Shown: piece by piece, positions 53,038-62,100 of the stretch | Position numbering within the stretch: position 1 is the stretch's first letter | How the letters are laid out: each line of letters opens with the position of its first letter | Assembly: GCA_032173965.1 (NCBI GenBank) | Contig: JAVUNC010000004.1 | Location: forward strand, 62,618,501 to 62,682,500 | Direction: 5' to 3' | Length of the DNA: 64,000 nt | Source of the DNA: Sitta carolinensis | Taxonomy: Eukaryota; Chordata; Aves; Passeriformes; Sittidae | Notes under the pieces: generated by a model | Told to the model about the DNA's origin: nothing | Seen by the model: only the letters and a program-made list of their open reading frames with translations | The model's database searches: none | Translations under genes and position numbers: made by a program

Positions 53038-54832
53038 CTGGTTTTGCCTCAGATGAGTGTACCAAAGAATACCTACATTCTGTGTGTTCCTGAACCCCAC
53101 TAGCTCCTGCAGGCAACCTAAACTAAGTGAGATGTTGGACTGTCTACATTTCACACCCATCCTTGGTGCCAGGTGATCCCACCACTCCTGCTTTGGCCAT
53201 GGATCTCAGAGCCTGGCTGCACAACCAGGAGGGCTCACGGGGTAGCTGGAGCCAGGCGTGGCATGACAGGTCCCAGCACACAGGAGTCAGCAGATCCCCA
53301 AATGCATCCTTTCACATTTGCATGCAGGTCTTGCCCAATGCTTTCCCCAAAGGCATAGCAACTGAATCATTTCAGAGCTCACAGGAAGCAAACAGATGGT
53401 CAGCAAGGATATGATACAAGATTATATCTGTGCATAAAAGTATGCATATTTGAAAGTATGTACAAGCCTCCTTGGAGTGAGTGTGCAGAGTTTCACTGCT
53501 TTTTCTAGGGTTCTGGGAAGTTGTTTTCGGCTTGAACTTAGTGTCAAATAAATCTGGTTTATAGGTCACTTGTGATAGTTTGCAACCAAGCTGCGTAGCA
53601 CTGTGAAGCAGATACCATCACGTATTAGATCATCAAGAATTCCAAAGATGCAAAAATAAGGAAAACATTTTAGATCTCCAGCTTTCATGTTTTGAAGATT
53701 GTCTTGCAATGGAGAAACTTGCTGAAATAAATGAAATAAATTAAATGCTGCAGAAAGCACCTGACACAAGTGAATTATGCTAATAGAATGGGTGTGTGTA
53801 GTTCACCATAGATGTATATCTCATGGTCCCTGTTCACACCTCAGTATTTCATTCACACATTCTTGAGAGAAGAATCAATCAAAAGCGAGGTGCTAAATAG
53901 TATGCCTTTAGTTAACTAGATTTAAGAAGTTTCTAGGAGTTTCTAAGAGTCCAAGAAACAGGGAAGATGCACATTGTATAGATTTTCCATTTAAACATGA
54001 AAAAGATCCTGCCCTCAACTTTCTATTCTCTTTCCTCAGCCCTCTCATGTATTTTCCAAATATCTTTCTCTTTTCCACTGCCTCCTTTCAATGAACACCA
54101 CGAATTCAAACTTCTTACCCACTGGGTGACTTGCCACTTCATCTGCTCCTCCTCGACCAGCTCATAGTCTTCTCAGAGATGTTTTGAAGAGCTCTATACA
54201 ATCTACTTGATGAATTTTCATGTCAAAAAGTATCACCTTGTTACCTAAACATGAACAGAAATGTTTTGGCATGGGAAAGTGATGCAAGAGCATGAGCATA
54301 AGAGAAGAAGCAGCAAACTCCTCTTTTCTGCAGAACTCCTGTGACAATCTAACAGCCCCCTGTCTCCAGAAGCATCATCTTCACAACCTAAGCCTTTCCC
54401 CTGTATTGCAGACCAGGTATCACACTCAGGCTCACAGGCCCCTCGCAGAGCTCTTCCCACCAGGCTGGGCCTGGCAAATAGATGCAGAAAAAGGGAAATT
54501 CTGGGGGCTGCAAAGTCTATGCCTAAGGCCCTACTTTTTGCCTCAACTTCCCAATGCCTAAATCTGACCTTCCCCACCTCTTCATGCTATAGCTTGTTTA
54601 CTAAAGTCTGGTGGAAATAACCAGGGCTTTTGCTGAAGTCTTCATGTGTGTAATCAGCACTCATTTTCATGGACATGGGACAATCTTTTCCAAACAGATC
54701 ATAATTTCGTATTTTAGGCTCTGTCACCTGAATTTGAAAAGCAAAGCTCCTGTGCCTTTAGTCAGATTCTCCCACTGTAACCACATCAGAGACCTCAGTG
54801 GCAGTTCTGCAGTTATCCCCTGTACTTGGCAA

Positions 54833-55354
54833 TGGTGAAGCCACGCCTCAAATACTGCATGCAGCTCTGAACCACTCACTTCAAGAAGGACATTGAGGGG
54901 CTGAAGTGAATCCAGAGAAGGGCAGCACATCTGGGGAAGGGTCTGGTACACAAGTCCTGTAAGGAGCATCTGAGTGAGCTGAGAGGTTTAGCCTGGAGAG
55001 AAGGAAGCTCAAGGGAGACCTTATCACTCTCTACAAGTGCCTGAAAGGAGGCTGTAGCCAGGTGGGGTCTGCCTCTTCTCGCAGGGAACTAGCCACAGGA
55101 TGACAGGATACGGTCTTAAGCTGCATCAGGGGATGTTCAAGCTGGACCTTAGAAGGATTTTCTTCACAAAAAGAGTGATTAAATATGGGAATGAACTGCT
55201 GAGGGAGGTGGTGGAGTCGCTGTTGCTTGAGGTGTTTAAGCCTTGAGGTGTTTAAGAAATGACTGGATGTGGCATTGAGTGCCACAGTGTTTGGTCGTAG
55301 GTTGGACTCCATCAACTAGGATGCCTTTTCCAACTTAATTGATTCTGAGACTCA
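54833..55354 (+). mobile_element. CR1 LINE, 5'-truncated, ORF2 C-terminus and 3' UTR
   Basis: Phrase order matches a bird CR1 3' part in sense orientation: GAAGCCACGCCTCAAATACTG, AGAAGGACATTGAGGGGCTG, CCAGAGAAGGGCAGCA, GTTTAGCCTGGAGAGAAGGA, AGGGAGACCTTATCACTCTC, TGCCTGAAAGGAGGCTGTAG, GGTTGGACTCCATCAACTAG and CTTTTCCAACTTAATTGATT. It ends in a decayed terminal ATTCTGAGACTC repeat. It covers the last part of the reverse transcriptase and the 3' UTR. Stop codons interrupt the frame, so it is inactive. A 16-bp tandem duplication is inside it (55226-55256). It is comparable in preservation to the 39.0 kb copy and opposite in orientation. Confidence 0.95.
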
Positions 55355-57361
55355 TATCAGCTGCCTCTTTTTGTAAGTCAACAACATTAATGACTAGCCA
55401 TTGGTTATCCTTGTATCTCAAATACCCTCTTAAAGCAAAAATTTCACTAGAATCGTTCAATGCTGACTCCAGTGTTAGCAACAGACCTAATCCCAATTTC
55501 AAGAAGAAAACTTGCTCCTCCAGTCTTAAAAGTTCACTGTTCTATAGCAGCAAATTGTCATATAGGAAAAAAATTAAAAGGCATATATGTTCTCTGTATT
55601 TTCTGCAGATTCTCATGCAGTGTCTCTGGACTCATCTCCTTCCTTTTCTGTTTTCACTCTACAGGCTTCTCCAGACTTTTTATCTAAGGTAGTGATTGTC
55701 AGTTTATTCAAGGCACTTACCATATTTGCAAGAACTAGCACAGACCTCTTGCATATTTGGTCTAGGTGTGATAAGAACGTTTGCTCTTTATACATTAGCC
55801 CCACTTAAAACCTGTCAAAGACACCAAGTGGTCCCTCAATATATCATCTATTCTGCAGTGCAGGTGAAGCTGGGTGGTTAGTTTCATTAGCCCTTTAAGA
55901 CAGATATCACTATTGCTGCCTCAAAACAGCCACAGCTCAGTGAGGCTGGCAAAGATGCACATGGTGTGACAGGATCTAACTGTGACATGATCTGTAGGAA
56001 AGCAGCTTTGTACTCTTCCATCAGTGGAAGGTGTCCCGGACACAACAAAGGTAAGTGCTCTAGGGGAGGCTACAGCCCCTCAAGCTACAACTGTACTGGT
56101 AAAATAAACAATGCTGAGATGGCTTTGGCACTGAGTCTCGATCATCTCCACTGTTAAATGTCCAGAATGATTTTGACTTGGGGCTGACTTGCACTCACCC
56201 AAGCAATCTGCAGGAAGACTTCTTGAGCTAGCACAGACCAGGGATTCTGCCCACTAGAGCACCTGGCTACAACCACCTTGCTTTCAAAGGGTAAAAGTGT
56301 TTAATTTTGTGGATGCAGGCAATCCAGTGCCAGGTGGCTTCAGTAACAAAGAGATGGACATGTTTGATTTAATAATAGAGATGTAGCCTCACTGTCAAGC
56401 AACTTCCTGTGAAGTTGAAAGAAGAAGCTTCTGAAGGAGCCCAGCGGGTTCCCATGCTCTGGATTGCCCCTCTGCTAGCTCTGAAAAGCCAGATCCTGAA
56501 TTCTCTGTTAAAGTCTCCAACCGTATTGAATGAAAAAGGGGATGAGAAGCTATAAAGCAGGCTCAACTCTCCAGCCTCCAGATAATCATCCCCAGGTCCA
56601 TATGTAGAAGGAAAAATGTATATGCCTGGGTTTCTTTAATGGATTATGCAGTCACTCACATTTATCACTTGAGCTAATGCAAGATTTACTGTCCATAATT
56701 AATCAACCTTAGGCAAGAGTATTTAGCTCTTCTACTCCATTTTTCATTTTCAAAGTGCTTTTCAAACACTACCTAATTAAACATCAAGACCAATTATTTC
56801 CATGGTACTTTACAGACACTTTTAAAAATGAAATAAGCACACTTTAGCATGTACATGAGGAATCTTTTTAAGTCAAAACAGGTCTATTTTCAACCTGCTG
56901 AAGGAATGAAAGCAGTAATACAACTGAGATTTCCAAATAGACTACAGCAGCAGCCAGTTAGGTCTGCTCCTATGCATACAAAAGCCTGTAATCCAGCCTC
57001 CTTCTTAAAACTTCTACCTCACACTTTCATTTTGCCTGTGAGAGGACACTTTATTGTTAAAGAACTGCAGAACTTGGATGAGAAAGAATTACTTCTTTGC
57101 AAGGGACATATGCCACCACGGGGCTGGGGTTCTGATTCATGTTGCTCAGCAGGAACTCATGAGGTCACACCTGTAAGTCTCACCTCATTTCTTTCACAGG
57201 GGTAGAGGAACAAGCTGTGTGTTCACACAGCAGTGGTGTCTTCACCAGCAAAGTCAATCCAAGACATGATATTTACTCACTGAAAACTGTTCCAATATCC
57301 TTCCCTCGTGACCAGAAATAGAGTCAGCATTGGCAATTTTTTGACCACCTTTAAGGACAAA
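55355..57361. other. Non-coding stretch, no gene seen
   Basis: A consensus-like splice donor AACAAAG|GTAAGTG occurs at about 56050, with an acceptor-like CTGTAG near 55998. Together they could bound a chance 52-nt exon, but no domain or conservation can be shown. No RNA gene or transposon was recognised before 57362. Confidence 0.45.
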
Positions 57362-57660
57362 ACTGGTTGTGGTGGGCCATGTCTGTCATCCCAGCTTCTC
57401 CAGAGGTGGGTGGATGTCCATGAGCCTGGGGTCTCAGTGTGCTCAGCCAGTTTTCCACATCACATTTGGCATCAGTATGATGACCCCCGAGCTCAGGTCA
57501 GCAGGTTGCCTAAGGAAGGGAGAACCACCTGGACCAGAAACAGCATCCCAGCTGCTGGCAGCACAGCCCAGTTTACCCAGGGACAGGTACTGAGACTGTG
57601 GTCTGTAGTCTGAGGCTCCTGAACCTGAAGTTTCTGAGTTTCTAGACTCAGTTTCTCCCT
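57362..57660 (+). pseudogene. 7SL (signal recognition particle) RNA pseudogene, full length
   Basis: The sequence follows 7SL RNA from end to end at its expected length of about 300 nt. The 5' Alu-domain part reads TGGTTGTGGTGGGCCATGTC followed by TGTCATCCCAGC, against 'gggcgcggtggcgcgtgcctgtagtcccagc' in 7SL. The central GGCATCAGTATGATGACC (57468-57485) and the S-domain CAGGTTGCCTAAGGAAGGG (57502-57520) followed by AGAACCACCTGGACCAGAAAC are close to 7SL. The 3' end is the least clear, with GACTCAGTTTCTCCCT aligning to the 'gagaccccgtctct' end. The S domain rules out an Alu- or B1-type SINE, which lack it. Most differences are transitions, many at former CpGs. The helix-8 GGAA tetraloop reads AGAA, and paired stems are broken, so it should not function. 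No poly(A) tail or target-site duplication was found. Confidence 0.88.
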
Positions 57661-57719
57661 GGCGTTTTGGTTCAAGAAGACCTTGTGTTCTCACAGGCTT
57701 GGCATAAACATCACCAAAG

Positions 57720-57945
57720 TGTTATTGTAACAAGAATGATGCTTTGGATTTCTTTCTGTGAGATGGACTTCTCTCTGTCTTTCAGTTTTGGGCCAATGGG
57801 ATGAAGAGTTCTGGCACTCTTCTGAGCAATGAGATGGCCTGCTCGAGAAGCTATATAAAGGGAGTCAGTCTTTGAATAAAGAAGGAATCAGATGAAGTTT
57901 CTATAAATGAAGTCTCGTATCATTTGTTCATCACCCACAACGACA
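57720..57945 (+). mobile_element. Retroviral-type LTR (avian ERV, probably ERVL- or ERVK-like)
   Basis: A 226-bp block with the layout of an LTR. It starts TGTTATTG and ends CGACA. A CCAAT-type GGGCCAATGGG (57790-57800) is followed by a second near-copy, GAGCAATGAGATGG. A TATATAAA box lies at 57852-57859 and an AATAAA polyadenylation signal at 57875-57880. A U5-like stretch (ACCCACAACGACA) is followed one base later by a TGG-initiated primer-binding-site-like sequence. The AATAAA lies just before the expected cap site, implying a very short R region, as in several ERV groups. No target-site duplication matches across it, which fits a 5' LTR with a remnant leader rather than a solo LTR. No gag, pol or env frame follows. 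Confidence 0.65.
57852..57859 (+). promoter_or_regulatory. TATA box inside the LTR
   Basis: TATATAAA lies 52 bp downstream of the GGGCCAATGGG CCAAT element. Transcription would be expected to start near 57880-57890. Whether it is active today is unknown. Confidence 0.5.
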
Positions 57946-57946
57946 G

Positions 57947-57964
57947 TGGTGATTCAAATCCATA
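57947..57964 (+). other. Primer-binding-site-like sequence after the LTR
   Basis: TGGTGATTCAAATCCATA begins with the TGG that pairs with a tRNA CCA end, one base after the LTR's terminal CA. I could not match it confidently to a named tRNA. GATTCAAATCC also resembles a tRNA B box, but the flanks do not form a T-arm stem, so this is not a tRNA gene. Confidence 0.45.
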
Positions 57965-59058
57965 GGCCAGTTGACAGTAAATTTTGATTGAGAGTGTACA
58001 CACAGCCCCTCCTGTGCTCTCCTTCAGAGACAATGCAGAGGTAAGGCACAGACTGCAGGGAGCCAGGGTTGTCGGGGCTTAACAGCAAGTTCTTATTTGT
58101 GCCAGAATCCTTCTCACTTCAATAGTGAATAAAGGATTAACACTGCATAAATAGTCAAACAAGGACAGAAAGTGTGACATTTCTCTGACAAGATAAATAA
58201 AATCAAGAAGTAAACTATACTTCATTAAACATTAAAAGCTTATGGATCTGCCAACATGGCCTGGTGCAGTTCTGGTCAGATACCTAAGAGAGCACTACTT
58301 AAGCCACCCACCTCCCTTACTGGAAGCAGCCTAGCCAGGCAAACATGGCATTCTGCAGCCTCTCATTAAGCCCTGCTGCAGTCAGCTGTATTGACTCAGC
58401 ACATCACACGAATGTTGCTCATCTCTTCTGGGGCCTGGACAGGTTTATGCAGCACAGATTACTCAGTGCAGCACTTAGATGAGCTCTCCAGGTACACACC
58501 AAGGCAGGGGACAGCAAACTTTCAAGGATGGTGTGTACCATATGGTATTTTTCTTTCCCAGATTAGAGGTTAAGCATGCTGGTAAGAACGCTGTGGGATC
58601 CATGAGAGACTGCCTCTTACAGAAACAATATGCTACCATTTTCTATCGTCATTAAATTGCATCTGTACAAGGCAGAAGCTCCTGCTGCTCTCAGAATGAG
58701 CCAGAAGGTGGGAGCCACCAATGTCCCTCTCCAGATGGCACAGCCCCAAAACCAGCTCTGTGCTAGCCCTACTGGTGTTTTTTAGAAATTGACCTCCATG
58801 ATGCTACTGGTTGCAGTGCCCCAGACTGTGAATAGGCAGGAAGAATCACAGGGTGCAACAAAAAAGTTCTGCAAAAGTGAAATTTATGGCTAAGGCTTTC
58901 CTGCCTGATCCTTAAGTGCTATGCTTGGGCACAGCTGCCTTACGAACAAATTACAGAATCATACTCTGGCTTAGATGTAAGCAAACTTACCTCCAATACA
59001 CAATTAAATAAGCCAAGTGTCTTTCATAAGAGTGCTAAAAATTGGGCTTTGGCTTAGG
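57965..59058. other. LTR leader remnant and non-coding stretch
   Basis: The first 80 bp may be retroviral leader. They carry a pyrimidine tract ending CTTCAG and a donor-like CAGAG|GTAAGG at 58041. After that no gag-like frame, gene or RNA was recognised. Confidence 0.4.
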
Positions 59059-59175
59059 TTGTTGACCTACATGCCTCAGCTCCCTGGCTGTGAAATGGGA
59101 ACAGTCTTTCCAGCAGGGACATTGCTGAAAGAATTCCATTCCTGCTTATAAAACACTACCATAGTGAAGCGATAA
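59059..59175 (+). mobile_element. MIR-type SINE fragment (3' half)
   Basis: GTTGACCTACATGCCTCAGC followed by TCCCTGGCTGTGAAATGGGA and ACAGTCTTTCCAGCAGGGAC resembles the MIR/amniote-MIR order 'cctcagtttccccatctgtaaaatgggaataat'. The following ACACTACCATAGTGAAGCGA is similar to the reptile version 'gcactcagatactacggtgatg'. It is diverged and its bounds are approximate. Confidence 0.5.
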
Positions 59176-62100
59176 TAAGAGATTTAGATGTGTTAGTTTT
59201 ACTAAACTATTTAAAATATCTGGAGTAGTAAAAATGGTCCCAGCCTTCTTTTTGCTTGTACTAGTGTAAATGGAAGCAGTTGTATTGAACACAGCTCACA
59301 GTATATGAAACTTAATTGAAATCAGTCCTTACATCTTTCTATGTAATTAACATGGATAACGGGAATTTTTCTGATCCCAGTCTAAGTTACATCAGCTTTT
59401 TATCTGAGGACCATTTTATGGAGCTTTTCTAAAAAACTTTAGCCAGTTTCAAGGCTTACACAAAGGTCATAGATGTTTTAATTTATTTATTTCAGTATTG
59501 TCCCTTGGGAAGACCAACTTGAAAGATGCACAAGCCTGAGTTTGAAAATAAGGCCATAAAATAATTTCTGTAACTGTATGAGAAGCCAAAAGATCTTTTA
59601 ACAGTCATAATTATGCAGAAACCAGGGGAAAATGAATTGCATCTACCTGTGTGCAGGAAATGTTTTAGATTGAAGTTTTTCTGTAAAGCCCCAAATGCAT
59701 TTTTACCCTCCTTACTAACCTAAGTATTCCAGGAACACTGCATGGTATAGACACAACGAAAGGCTACACCTCATTGATCACAGCTGATTCTGTTAGGAAG
59801 CCTTTCCCTCTAAGGTGGAAGCTGCTCAGTTCAACACCACTTGGAAGAGACATGGTGACTGACAGAGCCTGTTCCCAGTCCACTGCAAACATCAAGTGTC
59901 AAGTGTCAGTTGAGACACCAGACTACATCAGGCTTCAGTGATGACTGAATCCCAGCTTTGAAAGAGAGATTATTTAAGACAGAAATAAAAAGAAAAAAAA
60001 AATGGAAAGGACAAGCAATTCTAACTTTTCCATTCCTAGTACCTTCTTTTCTAAGAATTTTTGGCAAAATAATTTTCCTGGATTTGTTTATAAATGAGCC
60101 TGAGGAACAAAAGGGACTCATTTCATTTGTGAAATCTAGATGAAAGACGGCCCCAGCAAGAATGCTCCAGTATCAGCCCAGTAGCTATGCCTCTAATCAC
60201 TCCAGAAATGTATTTTCCCACAAGTTAATCTGTCAGTATCCCTCCACCTGAAGGTCTATGTCAAAAAACACACAATAGTATGAGGAGACACCAAGCTAGA
60301 TCCATATGGCAGCTGTTATGTTCTCATTGCAAGTGGTCAGAATGGTCAAGCTTCCTTTTTTTCTTGATTTGATGAGTTAGATGATACCTGAGACACAAAA
60401 CAAAACAGAACTAATCATGTTTTCTACATTGACTTGCAGCGCAGAATGGGTTTTACAGGCAATATTCTTACAGGTAAGCCAGACATAAACACTTTGTACA
60501 GTGTGACTTTCCAAAGGAGCTTCAGATCTGATACTGTGTAATCCTGATCCTAGCCCTGATATCTCCCACTCACAGTGTGATTACAATAAGCAGATGTGAG
60601 GGAAAATGGAAAAATGGAAACTGTGATGGCACCATTCCTGATCAGATGCCTGATGAAGCACCAAAGGCAGTGGGCCAAACAATGCCATACATCACTAACC
60701 AACCCGCCCAGTCTCACCCATGAATCAGAGCACAAGTTTTTATTTCTGGTAATTTACAAGGTATGATAATGTAGATGGCCACTAGTCAAATACACAAGTC
60801 AAAAATGCAATCCCCACATCAAGGAGACTAGGATACATTCCATCTCCCATGAATTGTGGGCTAGTCAGTATTTGCTTTGGAGCTACTTCATCGCTGTCCA
60901 TTATTGCATGTCACATTTTCTTAGTCTGCACCTAAAGAAATAATGATACTCTGATTAAAGATAGCAAAATAAGTTGTTGTTATGAGATCCAGAAGATCCT
61001 TGGGTTTTTCAATATTTTTTTAACAGCTCTCTGTTTATTTATTTTTCAAATGCCAAGACAAAATCTCAGGAAAAGTATAAATACTAAACCACTAACACTT
61101 ACAGAAATGTAGCCAACTACCCAAATTAAGAAAAGTTTCTTAGTTTACAGCTTTGAGTGGGTTCCTGTAGGCCAATTGTATGGAAGGGGTGGTGGGAAGG
61201 GGGAGAGAGGACAAAAAATGGGGGAGGTGGAAATAAAAAATAAAAAGGGGAAAAAAAAAAAAGGAGAGATATATAAACTTAAAAATAAACCCCTTCTAGT
61301 AGAGTCTGCTGCAGTAGTATGGCATAGAAAGACTAATGGGGACAGCTGAACCAGGGCATGAGATTGCTCTGAAATTAAAAACAATGTGTATTTTGCTTAA
61401 CACATTCTATGTTATTTAAAGAAAAGTAAGAAGAAGAATTCCAGCTAGGATGAAACCTACGGAGCCCCTTGAGCAATTTGAATAATTATAGACTTGGATA
61501 AATTGCAGTTAAGCCATTTGTTTCAAATGTGCTACAACCAATAACTAAACCAGCAACAGCTTTTCAGTGTAAGAGATCTGTTGCTGGCTTCAGATAAAAT
61601 ACAGTGAGCTGCAGATTGTTACTGGCCAGCCATACTCCATGTAATGAAAAAAAACTTTTCTTCCATAAAGCCTGTGATTTCCAAACTTCAGATACCAGCA
61701 AAAATAGCTGTATGCATTTGCTTGCCATATGTACTCAGCAAACAGCAAAGGTATTTTTCTGGAACAACAAAAGCAGATCTGAGGTTTCTCTGTTACATCC
61801 CATAATTTCCAGAATAAGAGTTTCTCAGTAATAAACTAATCCTCATTCTTAAGAGACCATAAAAAGAGAGGCAGAAAGAAATTTTATTTTCATGCTAACA
61901 ATGGCCAGAACACACTTTACATTCTTGCTTGAAAATTTGCCTCCCCCCTTGTTCTTTCTGAATTTGCACCAGTTGGTGATGGCAGGTACCAGCCACGATG
62001 CCAATGTTAGAGCCTTGCCCTACTTCACACATGTAAGCGGTGCTATAAGGAGCAGATTCATATTGGGAGTGCCACAGGAATTACTGTGAAACTTGTTTTG

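Larger units (their letters stand above)
46292..54832. other. Non-coding stretch, no gene seen
   Basis: Contains an A-rich tract (49689-49740), a degenerate GATA-like tract (52985-53037), G-runs followed by A12 near 51503-51521, and the 12-bp palindrome AAACTGCAGTTT near 51447. GC-richer patches at about 51.7-52.0, 53.1-53.4 and 54.3-54.6 kb give clusters of overlapping short open frames without recognisable domains. Confidence 0.5.

Noticed and set aside
55998..56056. Possible 52-nt exon bounded by CTGTAG and GTAAGTG
   Set aside because: There is no adequate polypyrimidine tract and no recognisable peptide. It is kept only as a remark in the region entry.
57362..57440. Alu-like SINE, suggested by the 'catgtctgtcatcccagc' text
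   Set aside because: The similarity continues through the 7SL S domain, which Alu elements lack, so it is a 7SL copy.
57308..57694. Five overlapping open frames of 60-101 codons
   Set aside because: They coincide with the GC-rich 7SL RNA pseudogene and are by-products of its composition.
57947..57964. tRNA gene, because of the B-box-like GATTCAAATCC
   Set aside because: Flanking bases do not pair as a T stem and no A box or acceptor stem is found at the right spacing.
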